Below are positions 31,475 to 43,894 of a stretch of DNA of 64,000 nucleotides, piece after piece. The notes beneath the pieces are model-generated. The model ran no database searches, was not told the origin of the DNA, and saw only the letters and a list, made by a program, of their open reading frames with translations. Source of the stretch: Trichobilharzia regenti (lineage: Eukaryota > Platyhelminthes > Trematoda > Strigeidida > Schistosomatidae). The stretch is from the NCBI GenBank assembly GCA_944472135.2, contig OX235270.1:131173632-131237631 (forward strand). Direction: 5' to 3'. Positions within the stretch are counted from its first letter, which is position 1. Every line of letters starts with the position of its first letter. Both the position numbers and the translations under genes were made by a program.

Positions 31475-34454
31475 TGTAAGAGTTATTCCGGCTTAGGTTA
31501 GACCTCGATTCTAAACGCCCTTACAAAACTTCTTCACCGCTTTGTGACCTTAGCTGTACTCTGCTTGACGTGTAAGTACTGACGAACGGAATCAAGGTAA
31601 AAAGACTTGAGGTGACAAGTGTATCTGGGATAGTAATATTTTACACAAATGATATATGAAATTTGATAAATAAAGAGGTTATACAACTTATCTGCCGACG
31701 TCACTGCTGGTAGGCTCACAGAGTGTGCTGAATGAATGCACAACGACAGAGCCAACCAACGAACGCACGGAGGAGTGAGGCAGCCTGTAGACGGCCGTAA
31801 TTTTGAGTGACCGCGAATGAGATAAACAAGCGATTTGCTCGCTCGTGATTGGCCAGTTTGTCATTCTAGTTGAGGTAATTTCAAACATCATTTTGCTGCT
31901 TGGTTAAGTACTGAATTTCCGGGATCGTTGTATCAAATTTGAGAGATAACTGACAACACAAACTATTACAGCTCAGGAGGGAAATGAAATACCGGTGGAT
32001 TTATTTGCTGAATTCAACGAATTCATGCCAAATTAAGATCTAAGGACTTCTTAGGGGTGTGAAGAATGCAAACAATGTTCTGAAGAGGTAATAACTTCAC
32101 GCAACTTCAATTATTGCTTGACCATTATTTTCAGAGATCCTTAAATAAGTATAATATACACAGTGGTCTGGCTAATCATGATCAAAATGGCATGGTTCAT
32201 GCAGCATATACATATACTCATGTATATGTAGGTAAACCTAGATAAACTGTGTTCTTGTCACGAAAATCGGAAAGCAGGTACCAGATGTCTCATTAAGCAG
32301 TGTAATACATGTAAGTTACATGTTTTTATTTGACAAAAGCTGGATCTTCACTCACTTTCAGAATTAATCTTGAATTCAGTTGGAATAAGCTTGTTGAGCA
32401 CATCAGTATTGAGAGAATACAGTGAAAGTAAGTAAACACATGCTTCTTAAGATTAAGTGATACATTTATCTGACATGATTGTATAATTATTAGTTGTCTA
32501 TCTAAGTTAATGATGAATTCGTTGCGATGATAATACCTATTATTGTTTTTATAGTCACTATGAACATGAATGTCATTATTATTGCTGTCAATACCTATTA
32601 TTTGTCATAAAGTGGTTGTCATTTTTGCTAAAATATTTGTACAAGCTTTGGAAACTACTGCATAACTTGTTGTTAGACAATTTTATCATTTCATGATGCT
32701 TCAATGGACCTACTGGATATCGACCAGCGATAGGTTGCAAAGTCCCTTAAGTTTAGTGAAAAGTATTGGGCTACTTATATGTACATATATATATATATAT
32801 TGTTTGTAAAGTGATTACTTGTAAATGCTTATCAGGAAAATTTTTTTATTCAGATCATGCATGTAATACCCAAGTTAACTATGCTTTTCTTAAACCTTTT
32901 CAGACTTATGGAAAAACATATATGTGCCGTGTTCTCAGATGGAACTTACTGACGGTAACAAAGGACTACTCATCTGAATTATCTGTACATTTGAAATCTG
33001 ATTTTTGCTTAATAAACAATTTTTCAATGAATCTGTCTTCCTTCTGTTGTAATGCGATTGTGTTCCAGTAACATAAGTAACTCGTGCTAAGTTAGGAGTT
33101 GAGGGTAAACTGTTAGGAGTAAATGCGGTGTCTGGAAAACTTTTGTTTACGTGGTTATAGGAGCAGATAGCAACGCATCGTGTTCCGTGGGTGAGAGCCC
33201 TAGGCATTCTGTTTTTAATTATTACGATAACCGTAGTTGCACTGAATTATACATCTAACAGCATAGGTATAGTCTCTCCTTATGGTATACTGCGGCATGC
33301 AGAAATCACAAGCAAACTATCACAGGTAAATTTATTCTCACTTTGTGACTATGAATCGGGAATCAGTTTACGTATTCTGCTATGACGATATATAACTCGA
33401 AACGCTTTATAATCGCAACACCTTCTCTACGGTTTAGACATATTTACTTTATTTGACCACAACATAATCTTTTACCAATAGGCTTTTCCAAATATCTGCT
33501 CCTACTTAGTATTTCAAAGATAGCCTCATATACTCTATACCTCACATATTACGCAAGGGCTAATATTCGGTCTTATCAAGTAGAATAAACAAACGATTAA
33601 CGAGGAATACATTTATTAATGAATTAACATGTAATACAAAATCGACAACAGTGCAGGTATCTTTTTCTTTATCACCCAAATCCATGAAATTCCCGAAAGT
33701 AGATATTATCTGAAAAAGGACATAAGATATATACAGATATAGACATTGTTATCAGTGTTAACACAATAATTAACCATTAAATATGTTTAAAATGACGAAA
33801 TAATTACTTGAATTGTATATAATTATGTAAGTCCACAGTTTTCAATAATATAAAATCCATATTGCATCTGCCTGCAAACATCAAGTTTATGCCATAAAAA
33901 AAGGAATTACTTTGCGTATATAATTTCTAAGTATTTCTGCAGATTTTTCCTAAAGAAATACATATGGAGTAGCCTTGTCAGCATTACGAAAATTAAACAA
34001 GGAAGTAAATGATATAATTACCGAAACGAGCTATCCCACCTCGTCATGTCCATGTGTAATCCATTAAAATGCAAAGAAAATTCACGAAAAGATCATTATA
34101 ACATGTTTCTTCAAGTAATTCGACGTATTTTGAACGGAAAAGTACGTTTTTCCAAAAAACTGCAAACTGCCTGTAAGCTACGGCCGGATAAGGACACCAC
34201 CATTGCCTATTTCTGCTAAATACGCCGTATTTCATCAACTTTTAACTGGAATATATGTAAAAAAGTGTGTAAAACAACGAAAAATGACCTAACCTTGACG
34301 TCATTTCCAAAAATAACGCCAATATTCATCAGCTGATCAAATGACCTACGGCCGTCTACAGGCTGCCGAGGAGTGACAACTCAAAAGATTAAGGCGTGCC
34401 AAACGATGGGTGAGTGAGTTTAAACAAAAGTTCAAGGGTTCAATGTGCACTTCA
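31475..34454 (+). repeat. Solo LTR (382 bp) split by a DNA transposon
   Basis: Begins TGTAAGAGTTATTCCGG and ends GTGCACTTCA, flanked by AAAC (31471-31474, 34455-34458). Removing the DNA transposon and one copy of its duplication leaves 304 + 78 bp. No internal sequence, so probably left by LTR-LTR recombination. Family not recognised. Confidence 0.6.
31779..34367. mobile_element. DNA transposon copy 1, 2,589 bp, 9-bp target duplication
   Basis: Perfect 21-bp terminal inverted repeats start GGCAGCCTGTAGACGGCCGT. The duplication GAGGAGTGA flanks both ends (31770-31778, 34368-34376). A 9-bp duplication is typical of Mutator-like and compatible with Merlin-like elements (8-9 bp). I see no transposase, so it is non-autonomous. 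Its middle (about 32025-33180) and right end recur at 55365-58812. A minus-strand frame (32935-33207) is kept in both copies. Confidence 0.82.
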
Positions 34455-34719
34455 AAACCGTCAAGTAACATCACTGGACAAGCCGTTGCTCGAGTGGGAC
34501 CCGAAAGAGAAGCGATGAGCTGGTCGTCAGTGTGGGGTTAACTTGGAGGAGGTCATGTGAAGAGGAGATGAAAACATGTGGGCAGACTTGTAGACAGGTG
34601 AAAACTCTAACAGAGAACCGAACGCAATGGAGACGCGTGGCTGAAGCCCTATGTTTCTCTAGGAATTAAAGGAAATAATAATAATTAAATGATTGAAGCA
34701 TTATAAGTATCTTCTCTAG

Positions 34720-35027
34720 TGAATATTGGATGGCAATCTGCTGTAAATCTGTTACAATGCCCTCAAATGTGTCCTGTGAATTGGAATGAAATAAAACGTG
34801 GCAGTCACTATAAAATCGATGCTCCATGGCACCGGCTTCTACACCTAATACATAATAATGCCAATATTTTAAATCGCGAATCGCGGCTTCTGCGTGTTTC
34901 AGGGCAGAATTCGCTAAGCACCTACAAACATCAATATCTAACTAACCTATGGCATTTTCAGCCATCGTCTAATAACTACCCTTTGGAAATTTTCAAAGAT
35001 TGCAGTCACTTGGTTATTCACTCGTGA
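34720..35027 (+). CDS. Possible terminal exon of an unknown host gene
   Basis: Acceptor CTTCTCTAG ends at 34719. From there a frame of 102 codons runs to TGA at 35025-35027. The composition (WQSAVNLLQCPQMCPVNWNE, APWHRLLHLIHNNANILN, HQYLTNLWHFQPSSNNYPLE) looks like a folded protein rather than noise. No family recognised. It directly follows the 3' end of the RTE element; upstream exons, if any, would lie beyond the transposon block. It could also be chance. Confidence 0.35.
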
Positions 35028-35299
35028 CTTCCATTGTCAGTAATCACCTGCTCCTTGGGCTTCTGCAGGTAAGTGAGTATTATATTTGCGGAAAGCCAAC
35101 CAGCAAATTATCAGATCAATTTCAGATCTAGATTATAAGTATGGTTGACTCTGTTGCCTTGTATCGATCTATACATTGTATATATATATCTGCAGTTATT
35201 TGATTTCCCGTTAGATGCCTTCACCGATGGAAGTGACACTACTTGATCGGGTAAGGCACCCCAGTCGTTGACCACTCTGTGTGAATCTAGATTCCACAC

Positions 35300-35860
35300 A
35301 TATTTTGTTATTTATTCGTCTGCGATTTGACCACCTTCTCCTGGTGGCTTAGCAAATGTATCCTAAGGGGAGAGAAAAGGATATGTGTGGCAATAGCGAA
35401 ATCGCTATATAAATTACTGTACGCCAAAACGAAGTCACCTCTCCTCCTTCGGTATGACAATAGGTAGAGAGTTGAATTCCCCATCCTCTTATCATATGCC
35501 TCTTTATTAAAGCATGGACTAGCTGCTTGTATACAGTATTCTAGATGATGACTGACATATTTTGCGTAGACTACTTTGAAAATGGGTTCGTCCAATCGTT
35601 TGAAAGTCCTTCGAAGAGTGCATACAGTTGGGAAAGCCTAAGCTGTAACTGCATTACGAATTGCATCTTTTGTCAAATCATGACTGGCGATAATTCCTGA
35701 GTCATTTAGTCTCTGAACATCATCCAGTTCTGTGTCTTCCCTGGAGTATGACGTATAACGCCTCTGACCTAAATGCATTATCGTGCTTGTCTGGGACTAA
35801 TTTCCAGACACCTGTAGTAACACCGTTCAGTTAATTTATTTAGATCACTTTGTAGCACTG
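35300..35860 (-). pseudogene. CR1/Jockey-type RT C-terminal fragment, minus strand
   Basis: The minus-strand frame 35595-35308 reads VSHHLEYCIQAASPCFNKEA and LLSYRRRRGDFVLAYSNLYS. The pattern HLEYCxQAxSP followed by RRxRGDxxxxY is the usual C-terminal region after the RT in this group. Upstream pieces are broken. Confidence 0.6.
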
Positions 35861-37395
35861 GCCGATCATCATCACTATTGTCAACAGTTTTCTAAATCCT
35901 AATCTAGCCCCCAAATAACAGTGAAAATGAGGTAAGAATTTTCGGTACTTCATTTGAGCTTGATAAGAATGATGAGGAACTCAGCACACTTCTCGGAGAC
36001 TCTCCTCTAAATACTGTTTTCCACCCCCAAGCTACACCTCTAGCACGTACCTGCTGCCTCTCATCCATTAGGTTCGCACCAAACTACTCTCGTTAGGTAG
36101 TTCCGAAAAAGTAATAAATGAGTCTCGAGAAATGGCGGGGTTCACACCAGTTCCTCAGTTATCTATTGGACATCGGATGCTGGAATATTGATTTTTCGCT
36201 GTAGGTCATTGTGTCTTATAATTGTGCGGTGAGTTGAGTCGTTTGAGGTTAGGTCCTTTATTTGGATGCATTAAGAGTCAGAGTATTCAGGATCTCATAG
36301 AGTAGTACATTAAACGGGGTGGTCAGCGAAGCTGATCTACAGCAGCCATCCCCCATCTGGGGAACCTTTAAAACAATCTTGAAGCGGACAATCTCATTCA
36401 TCACAAAAGGCGTGCATGCTTTGTGTACGTAGTTCGGTCTTCACCTGGTTCCGTAGTTCTGTGTATATATTGGACTTTCTAGGGTGACCAACTGAGAAAC
36501 CTAGTTCCAGTACCTAAGGAAAAATATGTACTTCCCTAAACTTGCAAGTTTAAAAAGTGATTGCAATCTTGATTTCCACTTCAGTCCTCCTGGATGTTTC
36601 ATTTCGACTCGGAATGACCCATCTACATGCACTGTCACTCTAATACCTGGTAGGCCTGTTGCTATCTAGCTTCCAGGACGCGATTATTTTTTGGGGAAAC
36701 CATGTCACCGTAAGTGCATGTCTTAATTTTAACACCTGCAGTTGGCATGTTGACTTAAGTGGGCTTTGAATACACTAACTGTGCGTAAGAAGTAAGATAT
36801 CAGAAATGTATTGCTCCGATCTGCAGAGAAAATGTCTGATAAAATCAGTTAAATACATTATATACAATCCCGAAAGAAATATCTTCGTTAATAACTACTA
36901 CATTTATAAGCACAAACTTGAAGTGCTAAAGCAAATGAGGCATCTCCACAGATGATTTACCTGCTATCTTTGACGCTGTCGCGATATGCGTTTGCTAGAG
37001 GGAATAATATGATCATGGTTTTAACAAGTTAAGGAGAGTGCGTGCACAGTGGTGTAATAATCGATAAGGAAAATGTATTTAAGTGCTTATTATGAATATC
37101 TCTGTCTAAAGGTTTCCGCATCATTTGAAGGTCATTAAATCTCATAGTTATAATGGAGTTTCACATACCTATTTTCACCTGGCTTGCTGCAATATTTGTT
37201 ACGTCCTTAACTAGTTTCTCTGACCTTTTGAGTTGTGAAATGAGTAACCACACTCCTTGATAGAAACAGTGTACTCCTTAGTTTTGGCTCAGCTTGTTAC
37301 TTTACAACTCCACTCTTCCTGTGTAATTGTATGATATTAGTTTCACATAATAATTGCTTTCAGGTTTGTACTACTATCCACGGACTAACTGCGTC
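35861..37395. other. Upstream region of the Pin1 gene
   Basis: No exon or named repeat that I can support. Promoter elements of Pin1 are presumably in the last few hundred bases; none is obvious. Confidence 0.35.
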
Positions 37396-38826
37396 ATGTC
37401 ATCACTGCCTGAGGGTTGGGTTTCTCGTATCAGCTCCAATGGTTTGTTTCTAATGCTTCTTAGCTTATAAAACATTTCCGTAAGGAAAGACGTATTATGT
37501 GAATATTGTCACAAACGAATCTCAGTGGGAATTACCCCAACATCCGGCTTCGTCGTCTTCAGGTAAAATAAGGTGTTCACACTTGCTGGTAAAGCACAAG
37601 GAATCTCGGCGTCCTTCATCCTGGAAACAGCAAAACATAACGAGGTCTAAAGACGAGGCCTTATTTTTAATTAGAAGTAAGTTTCTTCTTATGATAGAAG
37701 TGTATGCATTGAGAATACTCATCAGATAACTGTACTAATTCATGATTAATAATGGTTAAGTGTTGTCGCTTAGTTTTTCAATTCCTTTTGGCGCGTTATC
37801 TGTTCTATTAACACTTCCCAGATAACGTGGTTACGCTTTTACTAGTGTTAGTGGCATGCACTGCTAAACAAAATGGTGACTAGGTTTCCCCCACTGATTC
37901 AACAAATCCGTTTTTCCATATCATGTAGGTAATTGTTTAATGACAGCTAGAAGCAATACGCCATTTGCTTTCACAGGAGCTTTCTTCTTGCGAAACCTTT
38001 ACAATATTTTCCTCATATTAATTCGTCCTATATGAATAAGTCTGTTGGTACTGATGATGTAACTGAGCACAGACAAATTTGTGTAAAATGGTTCCATCTT
38101 TACCGATAGTATGGGTGGATATGAAGTCTATGGTGTACGAAACTGGCTTTCTCTATGAATGGTAATGTTTGTTTCATGGAGAGAGGGAGATTTCCAGAAA
38201 GGAATTGTAAACTATTTTCACTTACTTTCACATGTAGTCTATTGTAATGACAGACTGAAGAGAAGCTGTCAAAAATATAGCCTCTAAGTTGTATGATTTT
38301 CTAAGTAAGCTTTAGTAGTTATAAACAGAAATATCAATCTTAATAGCATATTATTCGTTTTGGAACCTACAACAGCACTGAAGTCGAAAAAAGGTGTATA
38401 AACTAAACAGTAAGTAGGTACATTGTATTCCACAATTACGTGTAAACTATTGTTTAGTTAAGTGAAACATTTAGTATTATTACTATGAATATCATTATGA
38501 TAGCCATGTAAAAATTGCAACGATTTCTGGAGTATTTTCTATTGGTTGCATTTCATCAACCCAGTGATTTTAATTCTCAATCAAATGTGTTTTATTTGCT
38601 TTCAGAATACAAGGAACTTATAGAATCTGGTGAACGTAAATTTGATGAACTTGCCAGAACTGAGAGTGACTGTTCTTCAGCTGCATCAGGTGGCGACTTA
38701 AATTTCTTTGGTCGAGGTCAAATGCAGAAAGCATTCGAAGATGCAGCATTCACTCTGAAGGTGGGTGAAATGTGTGGCCCCGTGTATACGGACTCGGGAA
38801 TCCATCTAATCAAGAGAACAGCATAA
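37396..38826 (+). CDS. PIN1: Peptidyl-prolyl cis/trans isomerase, Pin1 type
   Basis: Three exons at GT-AG sites: 37396-37441, 37485-37676, 38606-38826; introns of 43 and 929 bp. Joined, they encode 152 residues, close to the ~163 of animal Pin1. Residues 1-34 are a WW domain (LPEGWV ... [16 protein letters not shown], both Trp present). After a short Ser-rich linker comes the parvulin domain: [20 protein letters not shown] (His, and the Arg pair that binds the substrate phosphate), [20 protein letters not shown] (active-site Cys and Phe), [10 protein letters not shown] and [10 protein letters not shown] (second His). The family isomerises pSer/pThr-Pro bonds in nuclear and cell-cycle proteins. 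The ATG at 37396 is the only sensible start before the WW Trp. All key residues are kept, so it should be functional. Pin1's loop after helix 1 is intact. Confidence 0.95.
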
Positions 38827-38908
38827 ACCCAGAAGATGCCGGTAGACAAAATACTGATGCTTTCTCCTGGTTTGTCGATTGTACAGAGCATTTCCTACTT
38901 TTGCAGAT

Positions 38909-38914
38909 AATAAA
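38909..38914 (+). terminator. Polyadenylation signal of Pin1
   Basis: AATAAA 83 bases past the stop codon. Confidence 0.65.
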
Positions 38915-40126
38915 AAATCATGGATAACATCATTGTTGATTCTAATTGCCTGCTTTTCAATATCACGCAGGGCGAATTCTCTTGAGTAGCTATAGGGTGT
39001 GAAACGAGTGTTTGGATTATTTATTAATAGGCACTTAACGGCGACAACAATAGTGTATACACCACTAATTACATTATGGTATGGTTTTCAATCAAGTAGA
39101 ATAGTACTTATAGATATCATGGTCTTAGGTGTGAACCTGTAGGAGCTCTGATTCATTATATTGTTTGCCTATTAAAAACTGTTTATTTAGGCATAGATCA
39201 AGTGACACAAGACACTATGGAATATGGCGTTGAACTCGGAGGACATTTTCTAGTTAAGTATTGAGGACATCTCACAGTTTGCTGAGTTATTTGGTGAAAG
39301 CCACTCAATCAGTCAGAAAATAAAAGGGAAAGGAGGAGCTCGTTTAATATCGATGGGCATTTGGATTTCATCAAGGTATGGAAAATCCTCATGTGATGTG
39401 AATTAATAAGAAGTAAGTTAACAAAGAGATCTTCTCGCAATGTCTCATCAAAGATGCACAGTTATCTATAGTTTCATATGCACAACGCCAATTGTCAATA
39501 AGCGTCAGAGGCTTTTGTGATCTAGTAACAAAGATAAATGAAAGTGTTTGAGAAGTAGCAATGTGTAATAAATGTCGAATGGTCTCGCATAATTCAACCA
39601 ATCGATTAAAGGGTGATAAAAAAGAAGAACACAGAGAATCGAAGGTGTGTTCTGAGAAGAATCTATATGGAGTTTACTATGCAAGAGGTGGGGGGGGCAA
39701 CACTGAGGCTGAGAAGACCTTTCTGAGCACAAAACCAAGATTTTTCCTTGAGGATGGCTAGAGCTTCGACTGCATGAAGAAGATGTAAGCGAAATCCCCT
39801 TGACCGGCTCAATGTTACTTTAAATATCACGCTGAATGGAGTCTGGTGATGATGATGCCTGACCAACAGTAATAATGCGTAACAGAATTGAACTCGTCTA
39901 TGTTCACCTTTTCTCTCTTTCGCTTATGTCTTCCTCCACTGTTCATAATCATTTTGAAGGCTTCTTCGTTGTTTTGTATCTGATCAGCTTTCGCTGCTAA
40001 TGATAATCAGAGTTCGCAGGAATCAGTCTTCTTGTCTTAATCCGTTCGGATGTTTTAATAGAAATCCACTGGCCTTCACTTACTTTTGGTTTAATGTTAT
40101 TAACAGCTTTTACAGCTCTGTCTACT
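38915..40126. other. Intergenic DNA
   Basis: No gene or repeat family recognised. A G8 run lies at about 39690. Confidence 0.4.
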
Positions 40127-40521
40127 ACCTGACCAACGCTCAATTTATAGTCATTTATGTTACGTCATCCAACTTAATTGCTCAATTTCATTTCTAATCT
40201 AAATGGCATTATTATCTACCCCACTTCTACTTAGTCTCTACCTGTAATTACCTCTGTTGCTAACCTGACCTAAGTTAAAACATTTTAGTCAATTGTATTA
40301 CGTCATCTAACTTACTAACTCAATCTTAATTTAGTTGCTGTCCAATTAACTTTGTTTCTATATTAGATCATTCTTTTATTACCTGATCAATTATCTAATT
40401 TTGACAAACCTCATGTACACACACACACTCAAATAATTATATATAAATGCGATTGTACAGCTATGTGAATGAATTCGCCGAAAAGAGTCTCTTCGCTGAA
40501 CGTCTTCTCTTTTTCATATGA
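40127..40521 (+). repeat. 395-bp repeat, copy B, at the broken edge of gypsy gag
   Basis: Same as 19578-19972. The following bases GACTAAAT recur 15 bp later as GACTAAATATC, the complement of the GATATTTAGTC that follows copy A. Confidence 0.85.
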
Positions 40522-40529
40522 CTAAATGG

Positions 40530-41340
40530 GGATTTTCAAGAGACTAAATATCAAGTCTGGCTGATCACATCATGGATGTAAAGTAGGCGGCTAGTGCCAC
40601 CGGTGATGGCTGCCGCTAACGCGTGCCGGTGGGATAGTTTCCCACAGACTTTGAGACATTTCCAAAGTTACAAGGTTTACGGTTACATTTTGCTGCTTGG
40701 CTATAGGTGTTGTGGTACCAGCACCAGTCAGGGTTTTCCAGTAAACTTGGCCTAGACTTAGGTCGACCACGTGAGTTTCAGCGTTGAGGGGATTTAGGAC
40801 GACGGTCGGAGTTAGAGGGCATGTTTGACCTTAACATCTGCTGAATGGAGTTGCATAACTCTATCACTGCAGTATCCTTACTCGAAGTCTGCTTAGTCAC
40901 CGAGCATATTTCAGGAACTGACTGTTTAGTTATTTCTAGAATCATCTGCAGAAATAGCTAAGTCATCTATTATAACACACTGAAGTGTCACAACTACAGT
41001 CTGCACGGACTGTGGCAGCTTGGGCAAGAAGAGTCCTTCATCGAACTGGCTTTGGCCAACAACCTCTCTCATTCTTGTCAGCATGCTCACAGCTGACTGA
41101 CCCCCAACTCTATGTTCCGAAATAATTCGTCCAGACGCCGTCGATCTATGAGCAACTCGTACGAGTTACTTACCTCGGGACTCGACATCTGTAAAGTTAC
41201 GCTTTTGCTGAATTCCCGAGGTAGGGCGTGAATAACTGCAAGTAACTGTGAACGTTGATCGGTTATCCCATGCTCACAAAAATCTGCTTCGGCTATCTGA
41301 AACCAGGTTTCAGGTATATCTGGCCAGTATGATATGAGGT
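40530..41340 (-). pseudogene. gag: Boudicca/CsRn1-like gag fragment, minus strand
   Basis: Reverse-complement pieces: YWPDIPETWFQIAEADFCEH, VIHALPREFSKSVTLQM, SPEVSNSYELL, and the finger WCWYHNTYSQAAKCNRKPC. CsRn1/Boudicca-type Gags have a C-x3-H-x-F-G-x-x-A-x-x-C type (CHHC) finger in place of CCHC knuckles. The 3' edge ends at GACTTGATATTTAGTC, which is the sequence that begins the protease edge at 19970. Stops and frameshifts are present. Confidence 0.72.
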
Positions 41341-41519
41341 GAATGGTTTTAAACTTTTAAAACTTTTGTAAAAAGTATTAATTTATGATACTTCACGATT
41401 GCAGTTTATAACATAACTGATTGTACCTGTAAAGTGGCATGCGTTCCTTGCAAGCACCCGTTAAGATGACGTATATAATTATTATCATTTGCTTAGTGCT
41501 ATACTTTACAAGGTGAACA

Positions 41520-41741
41520 ATGTATGTGACAATGAAAACCACAGAAGAATTCTGTCATGACAAAGGAATAAGAAAGGAGAATAAACCGTTTTCAGAAAAG
41601 GTAGGCAAATATAAAGCATTTAACTTTTACGTTACCTTTTTCCTAAATTCAGTGGTTTATAAATACACTTTATTCACTTGTTCGCAGATGTCGGGTAATG
41701 TCAGTCAACCTGGTCACAGCAATTCGACATCGCCAAAATAA
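41520..41741 (+). CDS. Small two-exon ORF, uncertain
   Basis: Starts at ATG 41520. A GT-AG intron (41601-41687, 87 bp) would join 27 codons to 17 (MSGNVSQPGHSNSTSPK) before TAA. The intron keeps the frame either way. There is a good donor (AAAAGGTAGGC) and acceptor (TTGTTCGCAG). No family recognised and no supporting neighbour, so it may be a chance frame or the end of a larger gene. Confidence 0.22.
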   Translation: MYVTMKTTEEFCHDKGIRKENKPFSEKVGKYKAFNFYVTFFLNSVVYKYTLFTCSQMSGNVSQPGHSNSTSPK

Positions 41742-43894
41742 TTACGAGAAACAATTGTGTAAAGAAATCTGCTTGTTATTGTTTTTCACTAAATATATTT
41801 AACATCCTGCTTACCATACTTTTCTTATTCTATCTGAGTGAAACTGAATTTTTCATCATGACGATATGGAGGCTTGACTTATCAATGAGACCTGAGAAAG
41901 TAGTTGGTGGCACAATTCAATGTAAGCGGAATATTGCTACGACTGCCACCGCTCCATCTACTCAATTATTTGCCACATGTAGACTTCGTTCTGCGGTATA
42001 ATCATATCGATTGACATCACGCTTTAAGTGAAATAATAAGAATGCACTACTTTTGAATACACTAAATCTTATACGAAATCAATTTCCACCGCAGTGTCTA
42101 AGTTCTATTCTTATTTTTCAAATACAGAGCTTAGGTAATTTTGTCATTAGTCCCTACAGATTTACCTATTTCTAGGATACGCAATTGCGCAACCTTGGGC
42201 AGATGTTTACGCTTGACTAAAGCACTTATAATTCACCGCTTATATCGATCAATGGTGTTCGTACAGAATTACACTCACGTGCAGTAACGAGTTCATATCC
42301 TGGGGAGTACCAGTCTAGCATGCCGTACTCCCACCGCATGCAGATCAAATAGGACACAAGAATATTAGATAGAAAAAATTGTCTCACTGCGACGCAAACA
42401 AGTTTGTTTACATGTATAGGCCGAGAACAGTCAGGGATGGAAGTCTTCGTTTGGGAAGTATCTCCCATTATTCGACGGGAACTGCTCAGTTTCCAAATTG
42501 CGTCACGTTTAAATTCTTCCGAAGTTCAAGTAAACATAACTGTATGCCCACATCCAAAGTTATCCGGCATCACAAACTGAAACAAAGAATATCTGCATGG
42601 TTATAAGTGAATGAGTGAACTTCACTTCTCTTGCTGTTGTATGTAGAATCGATTCATACAACTGATTATGCAAATGTATATGGTCATAACTCGTAAAACA
42701 CTCGTCAGCGTTTTTCTAATGTCTTCGTCCGAGTCCTACTGCATCTGCTTCCCGCTGAATTTGACTAACCGACAGACCTCATTACGGCTCTTCATTCCTA
42801 GAAGTGATACAGATTAATTTCACTTACATAAATTAAGCATTTACACAATTAACATGCAGTAAACTCAGTCATTCTAGTTTACAATTCTTTTGAAATGTGG
42901 AGCACATTAATGGTGCAGAAAATATCATGAATATTACGCATACATGATATTATTAACTGCCAGAAATTGTGCCATCGAATCACACTAGAAGAATATATTT
43001 GATAATACTTTGTTAGGACAAAAATATTAGGGAGAGACATACACGCTAGATGAAAGTTTCACAAAGTTGTCTCACTACTATACAACGTCTCATTCACCAT
43101 TTTTTCCTCTGCATTTGAACGTAGTCACATACTGGTATGTGAAAAAGTCGTTACTGTTAGCAATTTACAAGGTCCTTACGTTTTGAAAGTCTTCTAATAC
43201 GTTTGCAGCCTCTTACACATGTGCTGCTTCCACTCTCACTGATTACCTGCAATGAACTTCTATAAAAAGACTTCATTAACGAAGCACATTATTGCCACAG
43301 CTTGTCACAGTTAATTCGCAAGAAACACAGAATACTAGACTGTGTGAGTGAGAAATATTGAAGTAGAAAATAAATTGTGTTTAAGGAAAACTCAAGAAAT
43401 ACATTAGGACCCACGGGATTGCAGCCACCGTTGACCACCATAGTGGCTGAGCAGTTTCAACAGACTGTCCACCGAAAAGATCTTTGTTTCTTTTACAGAA
43501 CTGTTTTCATTTTTGAGGACTTCAACCTCTCAGAAAGCAACTGAGATTTATTGATTGGCCGAAGCTTATATGAAATCCTCTTAGGTATATTGGACATTTT
43601 CGTTGCGATCCAACTTTCATTATCCTTACAAGAAGTGCCAGCGTACTGGACTTAATATTCTGTTACGCTTTATGTCCCCTCTCAATCTTACTGGACTCTA
43701 AGTTTTCAGGGAGTTACCACAAAACTGTGATGTGTGCACTGCCACTCCCACTGAGTAGCAATGGAACTCATACCTCCACTTCACAATAAGTAATATATAA
43801 GAAATATAGTAGGGCAAACTGTGCTTTCGTAGTATCAATGCTAAGATCCTCTGAATGGGATGAATACTTCACAACTGATGCCTTCTTGATGTTC
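41742..43894. other. Intergenic DNA
   Basis: AT-rich, no gene recognised. Short frames around 42226-42606 on both strands have no motif. Confidence 0.4.

Larger units (their letters stand above)
29150..34690 (+). mobile_element. RTE-like non-LTR element, 5'-truncated and interrupted
   Basis: Coding remains from 29156 to 31474 and from 34459 to 34660, ending AAATAATAATAATTAAATG. Sequence at 34459 (TCAAGTAACATCACTGGACA) continues exactly where 31470 stops, compared with the sister copy at 56117-58373. The gap is filled by a solo LTR containing a DNA transposon. Confidence 0.8.

Noticed and set aside
32786..32807. Possible origin or promoter in the AT dinucleotide run
   Set aside because: A plain microsatellite within the DNA transposon; no other signal nearby.
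34240..34367. Mutator-like transposase in the DNA transposon
   Set aside because: No frame of useful length or DDE-type motif was found in the 2.6 kb; only ends and duplication size hint at the superfamily.
42226..42606. Overlapping frames on both strands around 42.4 kb as a gene
   Set aside because: No splice context, no motif and no homologous copy in the window.
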